NCBI RefSeq assembly: GCF_900129225.1
Contig: NZ_FQUG01000002.1
Span: 62,001 to 126,000 of the forward strand
Reading direction: 5' to 3'
Origin: Schwartzia succinivorans DSM 10502
Lineage (GTDB): Bacteria > Bacillota > Negativicutes > Selenomonadales > Selenomonadaceae
Length of the DNA: 64,000 bases
Part shown: positions 9,001 through 21,000 of the stretch, one piece after another
Layout of the letters: each line of letters begins with the position of its first letter
Position numbering within the stretch: the first letter of the stretch is position 1
Notes under the pieces: model-generated
Database searches by the model: none
What the model was told of the DNA's origin: nothing
What the model saw: the letters and a program-made list of their open reading frames with translations, nothing else
Translations under genes and position numbers: made by a program

Positions 9001-12000
9001 GAGGCAAAACAGACGAATGTCGTTATGAATGGCAAGGCAAATGTCACAGTAAGTCCCGAGGGGCTTATTGATTCAGTGAAAAAGGCAAAGAACGGAGAAG
9101 CTTTTGATGTCAAAAATATAATCCAGATGGATAAATCCAATGGAGTCGCCGTAGGCGGCTCTCTTGGTGTGTCCGAACATTCCACAACTAACATCGTTGA
9201 CATAGGTGCTGATGCGGAAATCACCGGCATGGATGGCCGCAAGACCATTGATACAGGGGAAAAAGATGATGATGACAATCCGATAACGAGGACGGATGAA
9301 TACAGCGGAATCACAATAAAGGCTGACAATCAGAACATCACCACGGATGTTTCCTACAGCGCGGGTCATGCAGGCAAAGCAGGCTTTGAAGGGCTTTTCT
9401 CGTGGATGGGAGGAGAGGCGAAAAATAATATTTCTATTGACGAAACGGCGAAACTTGACTCGCATTCCCAGACTTCAGATTTCAACACGGAAAAACGCGG
9501 CATTGATATCGAGGGAGATATGAATGTTGTCGGTACGAATCTCGTCGGAGCCGTAGCATGGAGCAGCGGGGCTGTCTCTATGGGTGCTGCTGACGGAATG
9601 TCATGCTATGACATAGATAATATTGTCCATGTAAGGGGCAATCTGAGCATTGACGGCACATCCCACTCAGGCGCGGCGGATTCAGCGCTGGACATAAACG
9701 CTCTTACTGACGGAGTAATCAACACTATTACTCTGGCAGGCGCGCTTACCACAACAAAAGAACCTGACAGCAAAGCTAAGGACGCAGGAGAAATTCTGGG
9801 GGATGATGAGACTATTCATGGGAATAATGATGAAGAGGGTATTGAGGACAGAATCGATATTGAGCTTCGTGACGTTCAGGATGATGCAAATGAAAATGTA
9901 AACGAAGTCAATGAAAATGACAACATAACAAATCCCCGGCAGAACGAAGAAGGAAAAGCAAATGCAAAGCAGGATACAAAAGCTCCGAAGCTTTATCTAT
10001 CCGGAGCGGGAAGCGCGTCGGTAAATATCATTAACACAAAAACCGAGGCAACGCTTAAAAATGCGAAAGTAACGGCGACAGGCGCTGACGCGGGAGCTTC
10101 AGTGCGCGTAAAAGCGGAGGACGCCGCTTTTGTGGGGGCTTGGAGCGGCTCTGCGGCTGTAAACTGGAAGCAGTCTGCAGCAACAAAAGCAGTAGATGAA
10201 GCAGGAGAGATAGCAAACAAGGAAACTGAGAATACAAGAGATACAGAGAAGCATGACCTGCTGGAGCAGCCGGACCACGATAAACCCGAGGCACCGGGAG
10301 AAGACTATAAGGCAGGAAACGAGGGGCTTGAGAGCTACAGTGTGGCAATGGCCGGCGCCGCGGCCATCAACTCCGCAATACAGACGGTCAATGCAAAGGT
10401 AGAAGACACAACCTTCAACCGCCTTGATTCATTGACGAATATCGCACAGAAGGACGGGGCCCTTGTCGCGGCAGGACTTGCCGTGGCAGTAAACAAGGAG
10501 CAGGCAGGCTCGAAGGGGGCAGCAGTTGACGCTGCAGGCTCTGCATCGATAAACGTAACGAAGGCTGATATTACGGCGAAGCTTTCGGATATTGAGGTAA
10601 CTGATAAGACTGACCGCAGGGCCGGGCTTAATAACTATGCCTTTGACAGCGATACTCAGGTTACGGGCGGAGCGAATACCACGTTCCTCATGGGCGGCAA
10701 AATGGGTGTCGGGGCAGGAGGCTCTGCAGCTATTGCGGATATTACCAATGACATAACCGCAGAAATGGACTCCGTCACATTGCATAATGAGCAGGAGGCG
10801 GATATTTCAAACCTCGCGGCAACAGACCTTACACAGGTTACGACTGCAATCGGTGTAAGCGCATCTGTAGGCGCTGAAATGGGCGCAAACTTCAACGGAG
10901 CACTTGCAGGCTCCTTTATAAAGAATAATGATTCTGCGGAAATTATTGATTTGTCTGTGGGAAAAGGCGGACTCATTTCAAATCAGGCGGCTGATACGAA
11001 TAATCTCAGCAAGCATTTTGACCAGGTAATTCAGGATAACGGCCTTGACCCTGTGGGTGTTACATACAGTGACAATGTTTCGGATAATGCTGCCACAACA
11101 GTAGAAAATTCCGTTACCATCAGTACAGATGATAAGAGCAGTACGCTTATTCTTACAGCAGCAATGGATGCTGTAATAAGCACGGGAAAGAAGAGCGTAG
11201 GCGGCGCGGGCGCGGCAGCAGTGTCGACCATAGATAACGACAAGCGTGCAGTTATCAAAGATAAAAAGAATAGGACAATCACAGCGGAGTCACTGAAAAA
11301 CGAGGCATCATCCGATGCGGTTCTCGTAAATATTGCAGGGGGCGCTGCGGTGTCTGCAGGTCCCTTCAGCGGCGCGGGCTCTGCAAGCATACAGTGGACG
11401 AGTAATGACGTTACGGCTTCTGTGGAGAACGCGGATATTAACGTTACAGGAAACGATGGCGTACAAATTTCAGCGGAAACAAAGGATGTTGATGTTAATA
11501 TATCCGGACAGATTTCCGCAGGAAAGAACGCAGCAGGGCTTGCGCTTGCTTATAATCACCTGAACAACAATACTGAGGCATACCTTAAAGGGACGACTCT
11601 GAACTTTAAAGAAAATGCCGAAGCTCCTCTGGAGGTTACGGCAAAGGACAGCGGCACGGTGGTTTCCGTGACGGCAGGAGTCGGCGGTGGAAGTACCGCG
11701 GCAGTGCAGGGTGCTGTTGCTGTAAATCAGGGCAGAAATAACGTTCTTGCCATCGTGGATGAAGGCAGCAGTGGTAAACGCAGCAGTATCAGCAACGCAA
11801 AGAGTATTGATGTATCGGCTAAGGATACAGGTGTAAAGGTCGCTGTGGCAGGAGGCCTTTCGGGCGCAGGCACGGCAGCCGTCGGCGGCGGTGTTGCATA
11901 CAATGAAATCGGAAGCTGGTTCGCAGATGACGATAAGACGGAGGAGGATGAAAAGCACCAGCAGATAAAGGCGGCTTTGCGCCATACGGATATTGTCAAT

Positions 12001-15000
12001 AATAATACGAATAACGGCGCTGTTTCTGTCATCGCAGAGGACAAGGAAAGAATCGGAACAGCAGCGGCAGGCATCGGCGGCGCGGGAACTGCGGCAGTAC
12101 AGGGCGCAGCGGCTACTTCTGTTATGGCACGCAATGTCAGGACAGAGGTTCTTGATGTTGATATGAACGCCTCAAAGGACAGTGCAAAGGACTCCCTGAC
12201 CGCAAAGTCTGAGGCAGACGGAAGCATTTATAATAATGCAATTGTTATCGCAGGCAGCGGTACTGCGTCTGTGGGTGCAGGTGTGTCCGTGAATTATGAT
12301 GGCACTGATACATCTGCGTCCGTATCGTTGGGTGTGTATAAGGTAACAGACCTTGATGTAGAAGCGGCGTCCAGGGAAAAAATAATGAATATCGGTATTG
12401 GAGTTGCAGCGGCGGGAAATGCAGGAATTACGGGCTCTGTGGCGGTCAGCGTACAAACAGGGGATACCGTTGCGCAGCTTGGAGACACTACAGACAGGAC
12501 AACTGTGAAATCCGATTCAAACGTGGTTGTTGCCGCGCAGAGCGACCGCGCAATAGATGTTATGGCAGGAACGGCAGCCGGTGCAGGAGAGGGTGCAGCA
12601 GTCGGGCTTTCCGTCGCTGTCAGCGACATTCAGGGAGATACTAAGGTTATCGTAGAGGGAAAAGAGACGGAAATTTCGGCAAAGGGAGGCCCGGAGGTAA
12701 AGCTCAATGATACACTTGAGGATAATCAGCTGATAAAGGATTATTCTTCGGGCGGAGATGCCATAGTTCCGGGCGTGTATATGGACCGTGTGGAAAATAC
12801 CTATGGCGGGGGCATAATTCTTTCTTCGTCTGCTGCGAATAAGATTGATATCTACAGTGCAAATTCCGGCTTTGCTGCTGTGGGCGGAGCTGTTAACGGA
12901 ACAGTCAACGTCAGTACAATCGGAGGCTCCACTGTAACAGAAGCGGAGGGAGCAGTTTTTGATGCCGGCACAGGAGATATAAATGTTATTGCCAAGGACT
13001 ATGCCAATAATTTCACCGCAGGCGGTGTTGCAAATATGGCAGCAGTGGGAGGCAACGTTGGTTTAGGCAGTGCCACTGTTACAATCAACCGCAACACGGA
13101 GGCTGCGCTTAGGGGGACGATTGCAGGAAATGACAAAACTGTTCTGAACGCGAACAACGCAAAAGTTCACGCTGACGCAGAATACGGCGCGGCAAATGCG
13201 AGCGTCGGAATCGGAATTACAGGAGTTGGCGGCGGAGTCAGCAATGTGGATAATATCACAATGCTTAAAGGACATACTACGGCAGAGCTGTCTGATTTTA
13301 CGGATATGACTGTCGGTAATAACGTTGATGTTCTTGCTAACCGTGAATCCTACATTCACACAATCGGAATAATGGGCGGTATTGCAGGTCTTGGTGCTAA
13401 TGTGGGGCTCGGGGTTGATGTTGTTCAGGATAAGGGCAAGGTAGAATCATGGATAAAGAACAGCAGCATTAAGGGCAAAGCAGTAAATGTTGACGCCAAA
13501 AATCTTACCGACGACAGCTATCAGATGTTTGCGGTGAACGCGGGAGCAGGAGCAGTCAGCGGTACTGTCAGTGTCGGCAATTTTGACAGCAGTGTTAGCG
13601 CGCAGGTGTTAGACAGCACCCTGGGTGAAGAAAATAATAAAATCAAAGACCTTACGGTCAGTGCGGAAAATCAGACGAAGGTCACTCCGAAAAACTGGTC
13701 GGGAAGCGCCGGTGCTGTTGCTTTGGGTGCAGGGGTGCAGGTGGCGACTATCGGTTCCAATGCAAAGGCTGCAGTGACGGGAAGTACGGTGCAGAGCAGT
13801 GGCGATGTGACAGTAGCCGCAAAGGATGAACGCAAGGCTGACCTCATGCTGGGCAATACGCTGTACGGTGGTGTGTCCGGCGGTCTTAATGTGGGTGTGC
13901 TCACGGTCAATCATGCGGTTGCGGATAAATATTCCTATGAGTCTGACGAAGGCGAGACAGCGGATGCAGGGGTGGATCTCGGAGCTGTGTACAAGAGCGC
14001 CAATGAGGCCATTGAAGGGAACCGCATGAGTTCGGATTATACCTTCGGATGGACTTCGGATGCTCCAAAGGTCGAAGCAGGCCGCGGTATGGATGCGGGG
14101 CAGCAGCCCGGCGGAGTCTACGCGGATGTTTCGGGCAGCAGCATAAACGCAGGCGACGGAGTAAAGGTCACGGCAGACGCGGTGACGAATCTCACGGAGA
14201 CAAGCGTCAATGCGGCGTTAAGCGGAGCAAACTTCGGCGGCAGCGTAGGTGTTCTTGATGCGGAAAGCAATACGGGCATTAAAGCAAACGGTACAAATAT
14301 TACGGCAGGTAATGATATTACTTTTGCAAACGGAACAAGCGGAAAATCTGAACTGAATCTTTATATGGGTTCGGCAACGTTAGCCATGAATCTGAACGGA
14401 GCCGTGGGTGTTGCCAATTCCTCGGCAAATAATACCATGACTGTGGAAAACAGCGTGTTGAACACCGCGGGAGGGAATATTTCGCTTTCATCCGGTAATG
14501 AGGAGGAGCTTGCGATTCATGCCGGAGCAGTCAATGCATCCATGGTTACCGGAGCGATTCAGGTGGCAGATGCGGGCATGAGCGGAGACACGGAAATCTC
14601 CATCAGCAATACACGGGCCGAGGCAAGGAAGGACGGAAAGGGCATTTTCGTGACGGCAAAGAACGCGCCCAAGGCAGAGGCAAAGACGGGCATGATGAAT
14701 GCATCTCTCGGAGCCAGCGGCGGTCTTTCAGTCGTTCATGTTGGCATAGGTGATGAAGACAAGCCTCTTGAGACGAAGCTTGATGTTAAAAACGGAAGCA
14801 GCTTTGTCGCGCCTGAGATATCTCTTTTGGCGGAGGCGAACGTTTCCGAGACAGCAATACTTGAATCTATTGCCGGGTCTCTGGGAGAAAATGTTATCAC
14901 AGATGTGAATCACGTCGACGCCTACAGCAACGTGACGGTAAACGTGGAGGAAGCTGCTTACGGAGCGGAGGAGACAAAGACAGATCTTGATATCAAAGGG

Positions 15001-18000
15001 AATAATGTTCTGACGCAGGATTCTTCGGCTCAGGGTTATGATGCGGGTCTTTGGGCCTCCTTCAGCAACAATTTCATGAAGACGAAGGATGTACTGAATA
15101 CCGCGGTTAACGCGAAGGGTGCAAAAAATGGTTCGGTACTTAAAGAAGTATCGGCAGCGGCAGCTTCATCGGTTTCCAACGCTTCAAGGTCGTCCAGCTT
15201 CGGAGGCGGTATGCTTGCCGAGGGTGCTGCTGTGCTTAAAAATGATGTCACCGCGGATACAAAAACGAATCTTTCCGGCAGCTGGACAGTGGACGGAGAT
15301 TTACTTGCATCGGCAGTTAACAAAGAAAATCTGACGCTTAAGGCAGATGCCTCTGCAGCTTCTGTTGTAAATGGCAGCGGTGCGGGATATACAGATACCA
15401 CGACGGAAAATGCGTCTGTTACAAATACGGCAAAGGTTGATACGACAGGAACCCAAAAATATTCTGCAGGAGTTCAGGCTGATAACACAGAGCATATTCT
15501 TGCAAGCGGCTTCGGTGCAATAGGCGGCGTAAATGCGGGCACCATGGATCAGACTCACAAGTACAGCAATCAGGTAAATTTCTCCGGTGCGGAGCTTATT
15601 GCTGACGGAGACATAAAGGCAGCTGCGGCCGCAAAGGGAAGCATTGACAGCAAGAACTTCCTTGATGCGGGAGCAGGCGGACTGGAGGTATCTGTCACAG
15701 ACAGCAGTCTGGATACGGATTTACGGAATGTGGTGAAGGCATCAAATTCCAAATTTAGAACAAATCTTGTAAACAAAGCCGGAGCAGCAGAACAAGGGAA
15801 CTATACGAATCTGGGTGTACCGGGAGGGGAAATCGATTTCGCAGCATATGATGACATCCGCCTGGCCTCTGACACCATCGCCAAGAGTGAGGGCGTTGTG
15901 GCGGGAGTTGCGGTTTCAGACGCGTCAAATAATCTCACGCGCAGCAATGAAGTAAGCCTTAACTCCTCTGCCGTTTCAAGCAGCGGGAATGTGGGTATTT
16001 ACGCAAACAGAAATATCAACGGAGGAAAGACGGGAACGGAGTTGGAGATCCTCAGCGACTCCTATAACCGCACATTCTTACCGTTTTCATCTTCGGCATC
16101 CATAAGCAGCAATGTAAAAAATACAAACAGTGTCGCCATCGACAAAAATTCTACCGTTCAGAGCATCGGAAATATTGCTCTCGCTGCTGACAATGGAAAG
16201 GACAGCATAAGTCAGTCCTCGACAGAGTATCGCTGGTTCACCGATTGCGACAGCGAGGGAACGACAAAAATGAACGGAGATGATTCGGGGCTTGGAAAGC
16301 CTGAGTATAACAACAGCGTAGTCATAGACGGCTCTGTTACTGCAGGAACACATAACAAGGCAAATGTTGAAATTACAGGGGATGTAAAGATAAGCGGTAA
16401 TGAGTCTTCCGGCTATAAAGCTGATATGAGCGGAGTCAAAGTCAATGTAAAGGAAGGTTCTGACTGGCTTACCGGCATTGATTTCCAAAAAGGAACTATC
16501 ACTATTGAGAACGGCTACTATGACCGTTATACGGAGCTTTCTAAAATGCTTCAGACATATACTCCCGGAACAGAGGAGTATAATTCGTACAAAGCGGAGA
16601 TGGATGCATTGTGCGAGGTCATGGTGCAGGCAGGCTTTGCTGTGAAAAATGGCAGCAGCTATGCTGTGGCTAAGAGCCGTGAGGCAGCAGCTGTTGTTGT
16701 GCCCGGTATGACGGTATCCGGCGGAAACGTAGAGATTGAGAGCGGCAAGCTGACCGTTACGGGAAATATCACCGCAAATGGCAGCCCTGAAGTGAAGATT
16801 ACAAATTCCAGCCCGACGTATCTCTATGTCAACGATGTTGTGGTTGAAACCGCAGGCGGTGATGTGACCTTTAACGGAAAATCCCTGTCAGGAAACGATG
16901 TTCCAAATGGAGTAACAGGCAGTAAAAAAATTAAGACTTCTATAGGCAGCGAGGCTTCCGGGGAAATCACGATTTCCAATGTCTGCGGTCCTACTGACCC
17001 GCTGAATCAGCCGGATATCGGTATATACGGTAACGTTACAAATAAAGCAGGCGATGTCACTATCTCCAATGACAGATACAACATCTATGTAGATAAGAAT
17101 GCAACGGTGAGCGGCACTAATATCTACATGAAAGCTGATAACGGCTCGGTTACACAATCGAATCCGAATGGTATTGTCATGATAGGAGCAGACCCGATTG
17201 CTCAATATATGCTTGACCATGCCGAGGATATTCAAAAGGCATTGGATAACTGGCTTAGGGCGGGTAAGGCAATACCTGCGTTCAGCACTTATTCTGATTA
17301 TGTCAATTGGGTTAAATCCTCCAGTGGGCTGAATATTCCTGTGAATGAAAAAGCTTCGGACCCCAGCGCAGGAATTATTGCAAACAACGGTATATTTATC
17401 AGCGGCCATGAGGTTAATATCGGAGGTCTTGTTCAGAGCGGCTACGATACATACTCGGTAAAGCTGACGGATGATTCTGTGGCTAAGGTTATTTCTCTGG
17501 ACAGTGAATGGGCTAAATCCAAGGTGAATCTTTCTGACAGTGATGTGATGTCAGGTACGAAGTATCTTGTTTCTGACAGGGGCGCTTATTATGATGAGAG
17601 CGCAAAATGCTACAAGTATCATGTTGGAGTTTATTACAATCCGTCAACGCAGAAGCTCATTGTTGATGATGTGAAAGCATCAGGCGGACAGATATTCATA
17701 AACGGTAATGTCGGTTCCACAGGGAACGGACGTATTTTGGCCGCATCCGGCGTGGCGAAGATAGACGTGGATACTACAGCCGTAAGTTACCGCGATCTTG
17801 TGCTGAACAATATAACGAACAGCAGCCGCAGCGGATACATCAATATCACAGATACTCTGCAGAACAAGGTGTTTGAGTATTCAAATACGGGAGATGCCGG
17901 AGTCAAAGGCAGGAGCTACGATATTGGAAAGACAGCAGGGGCCTGGGAAAATCTCTCAGGAACTGATATGTATCGTTTCAGCCCCAAGAAAAATCTGACA

Positions 18001-21000
18001 TATCAGTGGACGGGAGGCGTATCGGGCCAGACTGTTAAAACGTATGAGTATGTAACCACAGAATGGATAGGCTGCATTGATTATGATTCACCTACTGAAA
18101 TGACTAAAAATATGCCGGATTCAGAAAAAGAGAAAATACAGACTACCAGCTCTACGAATAATCCGGAAAATGTATTGGATACCAGCAGCTATCTGAAAGA
18201 GGGAAGCAACGGCAGCAAAGAATTTGTTATAAGTGGCACATATTCGGAAAATCTTATCGGAACGAGCCCTGTCACTCATGAGGTAGATAAATTCGCTTTG
18301 GGCTGGATTTATAAGGAAATCACATCAAGATGGTCAGAGACCTACGGAACGGCATCGTCAACTACCTACAGCGTAAAAGCGGACAATGATGTCAGTGTAG
18401 GTTTCCTGAGGGCTGATGTTAACGGGCGTGAAAAGCCTGCCATTGATGTCAATGCAGGAGGTAATCTCATAGTTGACGGAACGATTACATCCGCAACCAA
18501 GGACGATTATGCGTTGCTCAGTTCTATGGGAAATATATCCGGAAATGGCACAATAATAACAAACAACCTTATTGCAGGCGCAACAAAAGGCGTAGATTTG
18601 ACGCAGACCGCGAAAGCTGCCCGGGATTCAGACGGAAACAGTCTGGCTTCGAATATATCGCTCAGCAGTACTTACGGTAAAATCTCTCTTGATTCAAAGA
18701 ACGGAGATATAACACTTGTAGACGCCAGAGTATCAAAAGACGAACTTGGTTCTGAGATAAATATTCACGCTGCAGACAGCATTTTTGCGAATAATCCTGA
18801 GGCACATACTGCTCCGCTTCAGGCGGCGGTTATAAATCTCACAAGTGACCGCGGTTCAATCGGAACAAGGGAAAACGCACTCCGTATAAATGCAGGCTCT
18901 AAGGCTCTAAGCGGCAATGCGGCAGATTCCGGTGTCAGCGCTTTGGCGCAGGAAGGAATCTATCTTGAGCAGAGCAGCGGCGACATGCGCGTTAACCACA
19001 TTGAAAGCAGAAACGGCGATGTTGAGCTGTTTGCTCCGAATGGAAACATCGTAGACGCTTCGGATGCAGAGAGTGTCTCCAATACACCCTCACGCGTGCA
19101 GTCATGGATTGATGCAGGACTCATTTCGGCAGAGGATGCTGATGATTCCAAAGCAAAAATTTCCGGAGAAATTCAGGAATCTACAAAGAAGAATCTCGAA
19201 ATCCGTTTCAGCCAGCTTACGGGAAAGATGGAGAACCGTACTGTTGACGGGTATAAATCCGCGGCTGCGGAATACTCCGATGCAGTAAATTCCGCACGCA
19301 GCGCTTATGTTCAGACGCTTCGTTCCAGCGCGGCAGCGGATGCGGATAAAAAAGCAGCAAAGGCTGCCTACGAGAAGGCACAGAAGGAGTTCTTCGACGG
19401 GAAGGACTACACGGCGGAAGAGCAGAACGCTATTATAGCGTACTCCGAAGCTGTACGGGACGACGCTGTACAGGCATACGGCTGGACGAAAAATGAGCTC
19501 CTGTATGCCATTAAGAGCAGCGTAATCAACAGTGACCCGGGGCGTGTAAGCCTTCTTGATACTGCAAACGTCAAAGGCCGCAATGTAACTCTTCATGCCA
19601 AAGGTATCGGAGCGGACAGCGAAATAACCGTCATCAATAAAGCGGATATCAAGAACCATCTGCAGGAGCTTTCCCAGGCTCATATCGGAGGAGTGACGAA
19701 AAACTACGACGAAAACGGCGAGCTCGTGAGCATTACGCTGGACAATCGCCAGCCGCTCACCTACGAAGTAGATGAGAGTAATCCGAATAATATGGGAAAA
19801 ATCACCGTGGATACTGCGGGTCATATTTACCTCGCCACTACCGCAGGAAAAGCTATGCACCTCAGCAGCGATATGGGCACTGATTCACAGAACGTCATGC
19901 TTTATGCAGGAAACGGCATAGATTCTACAGGTACTGTCTCAGCTAAGGATCTCTCCATGTATGCAGGGCAGGGAAGTATTGGAAGCAAGGCTGATGCCGT
20001 TGATGTAAATGTGGCGGGGACACTTTCAGCTAACAGCGGCGATTCCATATATATTGCGCAGACTGCAGGAGAAAACCTTACACTTCGCGCGCTTGCGGCG
20101 GATAATGATATAGAAATCTCCGCTGAAAAGGATATCCTCATGGAGAAGGACGGAGCAGGTTATATCAATGCCGGAAATATGATTTCCCTGGCCTCGGGCA
20201 GCGGAAGTATCGGTTCGGATGATTCTGCCGTACGCATTTTGGATAATGGTGTTGTCATAAATGCGGCTGCAAGTGAAGGAAACGCATATACCGCAGGAAC
20301 GGGGAACAGCGGCGGAAATCTTGTCCTCGGCAAAATTCAGAGTAAAGAGCTTCATGCCTCAAATGATGAAGGAGATATTGTTCTTTCCAAGGGTGAAAAG
20401 AAAGCAGATATCAGTCTGAACGGTGACTCATCTATTACCGCAAAAAATCTGAATCTCACCGACGGAAGCATAAAAGAGGAAAAAGGGACACTCAGGCTTG
20501 AAGCGGAGAATACAATAGCACAGAAGGATACAGGAAACTCCCGTATATCTACCGGAAAAAATGCAAAGCTGCTGCTGCAGACGGGCAAAGCCTCGGAAGC
20601 AGGAGGCAGCATAGACATCGGCGCAATAGCCAACACCTTCGAAAAGGCAGCGGTATGTGCAGCCGACAGTGAAAAAGGCATAGAAGGAAATGTCCGTGTA
20701 ATATCCAACGCGGAGAACGGGCTTGATGTCACCTTCGGCAACGGTGCGGACACGCTTAAGGTCACAGGCGGAGAAACAGCGAAGCGTATTGATGTCACTG
20801 TACAGAACTGTGCGCCAAAGAGCGACCTTACCATCAACGGAAAGCTGGAAACGACGGACAGAGGAATTGCCTTTACAAGCAGCGGAGCTCTCGCTGAAAA
20901 TGCTGACCTCACCAGTGACAAAAATATGGTGCTGGCGGCCAATGAAAATATTGCCGTCAATGGAGCTCTTACGGCTGAAAACGGAAGCATAGGAATAAAA

